64,000 nucleotides of DNA, taken from the NCBI GenBank assembly GCA_035236585.1, contig CP141139.1, positions 38,015,217 through 38,079,216 on the forward strand, in the 5' to 3' direction. Below the pieces are notes generated by a model. It searched no databases. It was given only the letters and a program-made list of their open reading frames with translations, and was not told the DNA's origin. Source of the stretch: Warburgia ugandensis (lineage: Eukaryota; Streptophyta; Magnoliopsida; Canellales; Canellaceae). Position numbers and translations under genes: made by a program. Positions within the stretch are counted from its first letter, which is position 1; each line of letters starts with the position of its first letter. Below are positions 60,330 to 64,000 of the stretch, in pieces.

Positions 60330-61124
60330 ATGATGGGTATGAGAAATAATAAACATAAGTATATTAAAAATACCAATATGGTAGAATACCCTATAGACTT
60401 CGAGGTCCTTTATAAATGGACCATCCTTAATGTCAAGCCTAAGAAAATTTATAATATAGGTAGATTTGATTTTACATATACCAAAATCATAAAGAATATG
60501 GAGTAGACAATTAGTCTGGATAATACAAAAAAGATAATTAATCTATTTCAAGAAAGAGACTTAAAGCCCTATTTAGATTCTAATAAGTTTAAATTTATGC
60601 AAGTTGGTTTAATTCAAATAGGATTTAAGCCTCTTACTTTGAATTGCTTGAATGCTTCAATTCTTGCGATCTTAAGAGATGCGCTATGTCTGGATTAAGC
60701 TCCCTCATTAATAGATGTCTTACAAACTAGTCTTTGTCATAGCCCTCTTTATATTAATGTGTTTCCTAATTTTAGCTTGTCTTTATCTAACCCTAAAACT
60801 CATGGTTAGAATTTAAAGGTAGGATATGAGACAATAGCTATAACATATATAATCTATTTCAAGGTCTTTCCCACTCTTGTCACGAATGCTAGGCAGAAAT
60901 AGCCAAGGGACAAGACTGTTTTAATAGAAACAAATTTGTTATCATCTGATATAGCAGTCAATAGGATTCTCAAATGGGATGAAATCAACTTTCTTAAGTC
61001 TTGCTAGTTAATAAAATCCATTCCATCAAGATAGATGGCTGATCAAAATCTAGATCACATAATCCAATCTGATGATGGTGATGTAGAGATAAGATTTGGT
61101 AATAGGAGATCTTTTAGAGTATAT
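60330..61124 (+). pseudogene. Pararetroviral movement protein and following polyprotein start, copy D (broken)
   Basis: The ATG at 60330 corresponds to 20973 in copy A. The movement-protein core is present (KFMQVGLIQIGFKPL) but broken by stops and a deletion at about 60795. Beyond the region equivalent to the end of copy A's frame it continues (NFLKSC, then MADQNLDHIIQSDDGDVEIRFGNRRSF at 61035-61115), which is part of the polyprotein between movement and coat protein. Viral sequence ends at agagtata (61117-61124), merging with the TA repeat. Confidence 0.8.
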
Positions 61125-61158
61125 ATATATATATATACTATACACACACACACACAAA
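61121..61158. repeat. TA and CA microsatellite at right edge of viral array
   Basis: About nine TA units, then ctatacacacacacacaca. It is the right-hand counterpart of the TA run at 20512-20557. Confidence 0.9.
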
Positions 61159-63484
61159 GGGCTTGCGAGTTTTTTGGTGGTGGATTATTACTTTGCTTTT
61201 GTTTTGTTAATCAACAAATGATTTCCGGTCACTACTACCTTAGCTAAGCTGCTTGCCCAAAGCTCTGATCCTATCACACAGGAAATAAACATGAATGTGC
61301 CAATTTACCTTTTCTTGAAAAAGCAAGTTGCGGACTCCATCATGCCCTCCATATTATGTCGCACTTGGAGTGCTCTATTACTAAGTAGCAGCTACTTGTC
61401 ATAAAAACCATCTCTTAGTATGTGAATTTGTATTCTAATCTTGTGTGCATTCTAATATGTATTTTTAAAACCATCCAAATTAGAGACATTCTCAACAAAG
61501 ATCAAGTAAAAATTTAGATACCCCTCATACTCAGTAGAGTTGGCCATCTTAGGATTCTTCTTTCTATCCATTTTTGTAATCCTACAAATATCAACACAAA
61601 AAAATTAGGAGAAAAAGAAATAAAATTAAATAATGTAAGAAACATGCATTATTCTTTCTACCCATTTTTGTAATCCTACAAAAAATAACATACAAAAGGG
61701 ATCATCCTTTGATCAAAGTCATTATCTCAACTATCTTGGGAATTCATGCATATCTCAATAGATTGCATTAAACATGAAACCCAACAAATGAATACAAAAA
61801 TTTGGAAGAAGCTATGTTTATTTAGACCTTCTCGACTAGATCAAGAAGAAAAAAAGGTATATAAGAAATATTTAGTTTTCTTTGAATCAAATTCATCTTT
61901 CTTCCTTTGATCAAGCCCATATGTCATTATCTTCACTACCTTAAGTATTGAGTTAATCTTTGAAGAAGGCACATGAACACTCTCTCTCATATGTAGTATT
62001 TAAGGAAGAAAAAGAAGAAGCCAATTTAGAGAGTTGTAGCAATTGGGTGGAGGATCAATATTAAGTTATGGTAGGTTGACAGAAGGTAAGAGTTTGGAAC
62101 AGTTATAAGAGAATGAAACGTGAGAACATAGGTTCGTTGAAGAGAGAAAGAGGGAGAAAGTTTGCTGAATAAGAATCCACATATTTAATAACAGAAAATA
62201 TAGCAATAGTATACAGTTTTGGTAAAACTTCAAACCAAAGAGGAAGTAGGTTTATAACTACCTTAAAAATTGAAAAGCATAAATTAAAGGTAAACATACA
62301 CACTAAGTAGTATTCTATTGTTTGTAAGACCCTTCATCAAATTTTATCAAATATCCTAACCAATGTAGTGGTCTAACTACCCCCTAAAATAGGAGGGGGA
62401 ATTCTCTTAATAAGTAGCGTGGGTATATATATATTAATTACTTGTGTCAAAAAAATATGTGCGATTGAGATCATGGATGATCCCAACTGCTTATCGTCTG
62501 GCTTCCGTCATAAATGGCCATGGACCAAAACTCACCGCCAGAGGGTGATCTAGCTGCCATTTTTCTTAAATGACAAGAAAAGTCCAATAATGATAGGATA
62601 ATCTTAAATAATTAGGTAATAAACAGCATCAATCCGAGACCGGCTACATAATCTAAGATGCGTCAAAGAAGAGAACAGCTCGGTTCACCAAACATCTGAG
62701 ACCACTTGCGCTTTTGTCACCGTATGGACCTCATAGTGGAGACATGAGAGGAAATATAATCCATCTTAAAAATAAAAATAAAAATCCGTCTAGGTTATAT
62801 TGTCGAGACTTAAGACGAATAAATAGATCTTTATTCCTGGGGCCCGCTACAGTATAGTCCTCAGTTTTAGGTGATCCAATCCAAAAACTGGTCTGATGGG
62901 TCTCAATTTTTTTTCTTTTCTTGAATGATTATGTATCCATTCAAATAGATCGAGAAGATCCACATGCAAAATCATTCCTAACCCTCTGATTACTCGATAA
63001 TTTATGGCATTTATTTTAAAATCTTTGAAAGCCATTCGTTTTATGGTAATCAGTGGAGAAGATTTTTGAAGTACAGTCCATTTAAAATGCTGCCGAATAA
63101 ACATATGCTTTAGAGAGTGTGGTTGTGCCTACGACGTAACTAATACATGCAATTAGAATTAAAGGTGAGTAACTAATACACAATGCTCCCAACGGGCACT
63201 AATCGGCTTCCAGATAACAATAAAGGCTAGGATCATCTAATGGAGAATCTTATTGGGGCGCTGATTATCTAAGACAGTGCCTAGCAAATGAATGGTTCAG
63301 ATAATAAATAACAAGCCCTGCTTATACTTAAACCCAGCAAAGAAAAATTATCCCTTTTTTTCTATCAAGCAGCCAATACAAAAAACTTCCATTTATGGAA
63401 TTCATAATTCTATCATCCACCACATTAAGAATAAATAAATAAATCCTGTCATCCACTCTATAATTTTATAAATTCAAAACATAT
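61159..63484. other. Intergenic DNA, no gene established
   Basis: AT-rich. Two direct copies of ttctttctayccatttttgtaatcctacaaa stand at 61556 and 61652. On the minus strand a 40-codon open piece (61445-61575, with MANSTEYEGYLNFYL) precedes a PBS-like string (ggatcagagc, about 61280), which could be a worn copia element or gene fragment, but nothing confirms it. No other gene, RNA or element was recognised up to 63484. Confidence 0.4.
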
Positions 63485-63493
63485 GCCTATAGT

Positions 63494-63577
63494 AAAAAAA
63501 GATAGCCCGGTGCACGAAGTTCCCAGCATGGGCGGGATCTGGGAAAGGGGTGGACCACAAAGCGCCAATGGTACACA
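63494..63577 (-). mobile_element. SINE fragment (3' part, Au-type)
   Basis: The plus strand reads gatagcccggtgcacgaag...ggaaaggggtggaccacaaag, the reverse complement of the SINE 3' half. It is flanked by the direct repeat gcctatagt (63485-63493 and 63578-63586), which looks like a target-site duplication of a 5'-truncated insertion, although gcct is also native SINE sequence at the break. Confidence 0.8.
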
Positions 63578-63586
63578 GCCTATAGT

Positions 63587-64000
63587 GATGAATAGTATTA
63601 TTTTGTTGATAATTAGATGCAAAGAGTAATGTGCCCTAGCTAGCTTCATTAGGATAATTAACTAAAGGCTAGGATCATCTGAGTCAAAGATCTGACACGA
63701 GGTTTATTGATCTCACCCCTTTGTAACTATTGCCAAAACTTCATTTAGGGGTTTACGGTAAAAGGACAAGTGGGATCCATCTTTTAAAGTGTTAATAATC
63801 GTTCACCATGTAAGTTCTTAACCATCTTGCTATAGATCATGCATTCCTTTCCCAAATATCAGATACTTTGGATGATCGTATTTTTTTGAGCAACTTTGGG
63901 TTCTAAAATGGAGGGTAGTAAAATTAATGGTAGGCTACAACAGCTCAAGGAAATCAATTCTAGGACCATCCACAGCACTTGATTTTTGGAATGTGACCCA
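63587..64000. other. Intergenic DNA, nothing recognised
   Basis: No gene or repeat was identified. The word aaaggctaggatcatct at 63664 also occurs at 63222, suggesting a shared unclassified repeat. Confidence 0.4.

Larger units (their letters stand above)
20558..61124 (+). mobile_element. Endogenous pararetrovirus array (Caulimoviridae), split by nested LTR elements
   Basis: The array consists of viral sequence totalling roughly 17 kb in four linked pieces (A 20558-24010, B 24396-32860, C 33244-39444, D 60063-61124), plus two inverted leader blocks (24011-24395 and 32861-33243). The diagnostic combination is an initiator-Met tRNA primer-binding site, a 30K-type movement protein, coat protein with a CCHC finger, retropepsin, RT with a YIDD-type motif and RNase H, without integrase or LTRs. 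A single long ORF1 followed by a slightly overlapping ORF2 resembles florendovirus organisation, but assignment below family level is inference. All frames are broken. Insertions: solo LTR 28729-31640, and nested elements 39445-60062. Confidence 0.85.

Noticed and set aside
20558..61124. Possibility that the viral array encodes an active virus.
   Set aside because: Every viral reading frame carries stops, frameshifts or deletions; RT motifs are damaged in A and B and the protease active site in C.
61255..61285. PBS-like string ggatcagagc on the minus strand taken as a copia LTR boundary.
   Set aside because: No LTR end, second LTR or pol motif was found next to it.

Overview
This is nuclear DNA of a flowering plant with a repeat-rich genome. 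The grounds are one recognisable host gene exon (the first exon of an AP1/FUL-type MADS-box gene, minus strand, 18419-18603), tRNA-derived SINEs, an RTE-type LINE, Ty1/copia and Ty3/gypsy LTR retrotransposons, and an old endogenous pararetrovirus (Caulimoviridae). I cannot name the species. No search was run; homology calls rest on motifs read directly from the sequence.

Layout. 1-18418 lies downstream of the MADS exon on the minus strand and is probably part of its long first intron, because no second exon was recognised. It holds short coding-length tandem repeats (765-1573), a dead gypsy integrase with a probable diverged LTR (2190-6640), a near full-length RTE LINE on the minus strand (6655-9860), a SINE beside a 73-bp-arm hairpin (10035-10360), and a roughly 3.3-kb tandem duplication (11360-14935 and 14980-18035), each copy carrying an antisense copia gag/LTR fragment. 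The MADS exon is preceded by a CT-rich leader and a core promoter duplicated as a 50-bp tandem repeat. 18771-20557 is intergenic DNA ending in a SINE fragment and a TA repeat.

20558-61124 is one endogenous pararetrovirus array, bounded on both sides by TA dinucleotide repeats. From left to right it reads: A (R, PBS, leader, movement protein, internal deletion, RT, RNase H, shortened ORF2, promoter, R); an inverted leader block; B (coat protein, zinc finger, protease, RT, RNase H, shortened ORF2, promoter, R); a second inverted leader block with the same junctions; C (coat protein through full-length ORF2, promoter, R, PBS, leader); and D (rest of the leader and movement protein). All viral reading frames are broken by stops and frameshifts.

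The array was later opened by LTR elements, each with its own target-site duplication. A 2.9-kb gypsy solo LTR sits in B (TSD CTTCC). An unclassified solo LTR of about 2 kb sits in the C/D leader (TSD GTAAT). Inside that solo LTR is a complete but defective gypsy element (39810-58434, TSD CTCTT), and inside its reverse transcriptase is an inverted, internally deleted relative (44935-53003, TSD TTATG). This nesting gives a clear order of events: virus integration, decay, tandem duplication, then successive retrotransposon insertions. 61125-64000 is mostly unassigned intergenic DNA with one SINE fragment.

The most interesting points are the recurrent inverted-leader, movement-protein-less viral unit, the tandem duplication in the first intron of a floral-identity gene together with its doubled core promoter, and the non-gypsy interior of the inner gypsy element.
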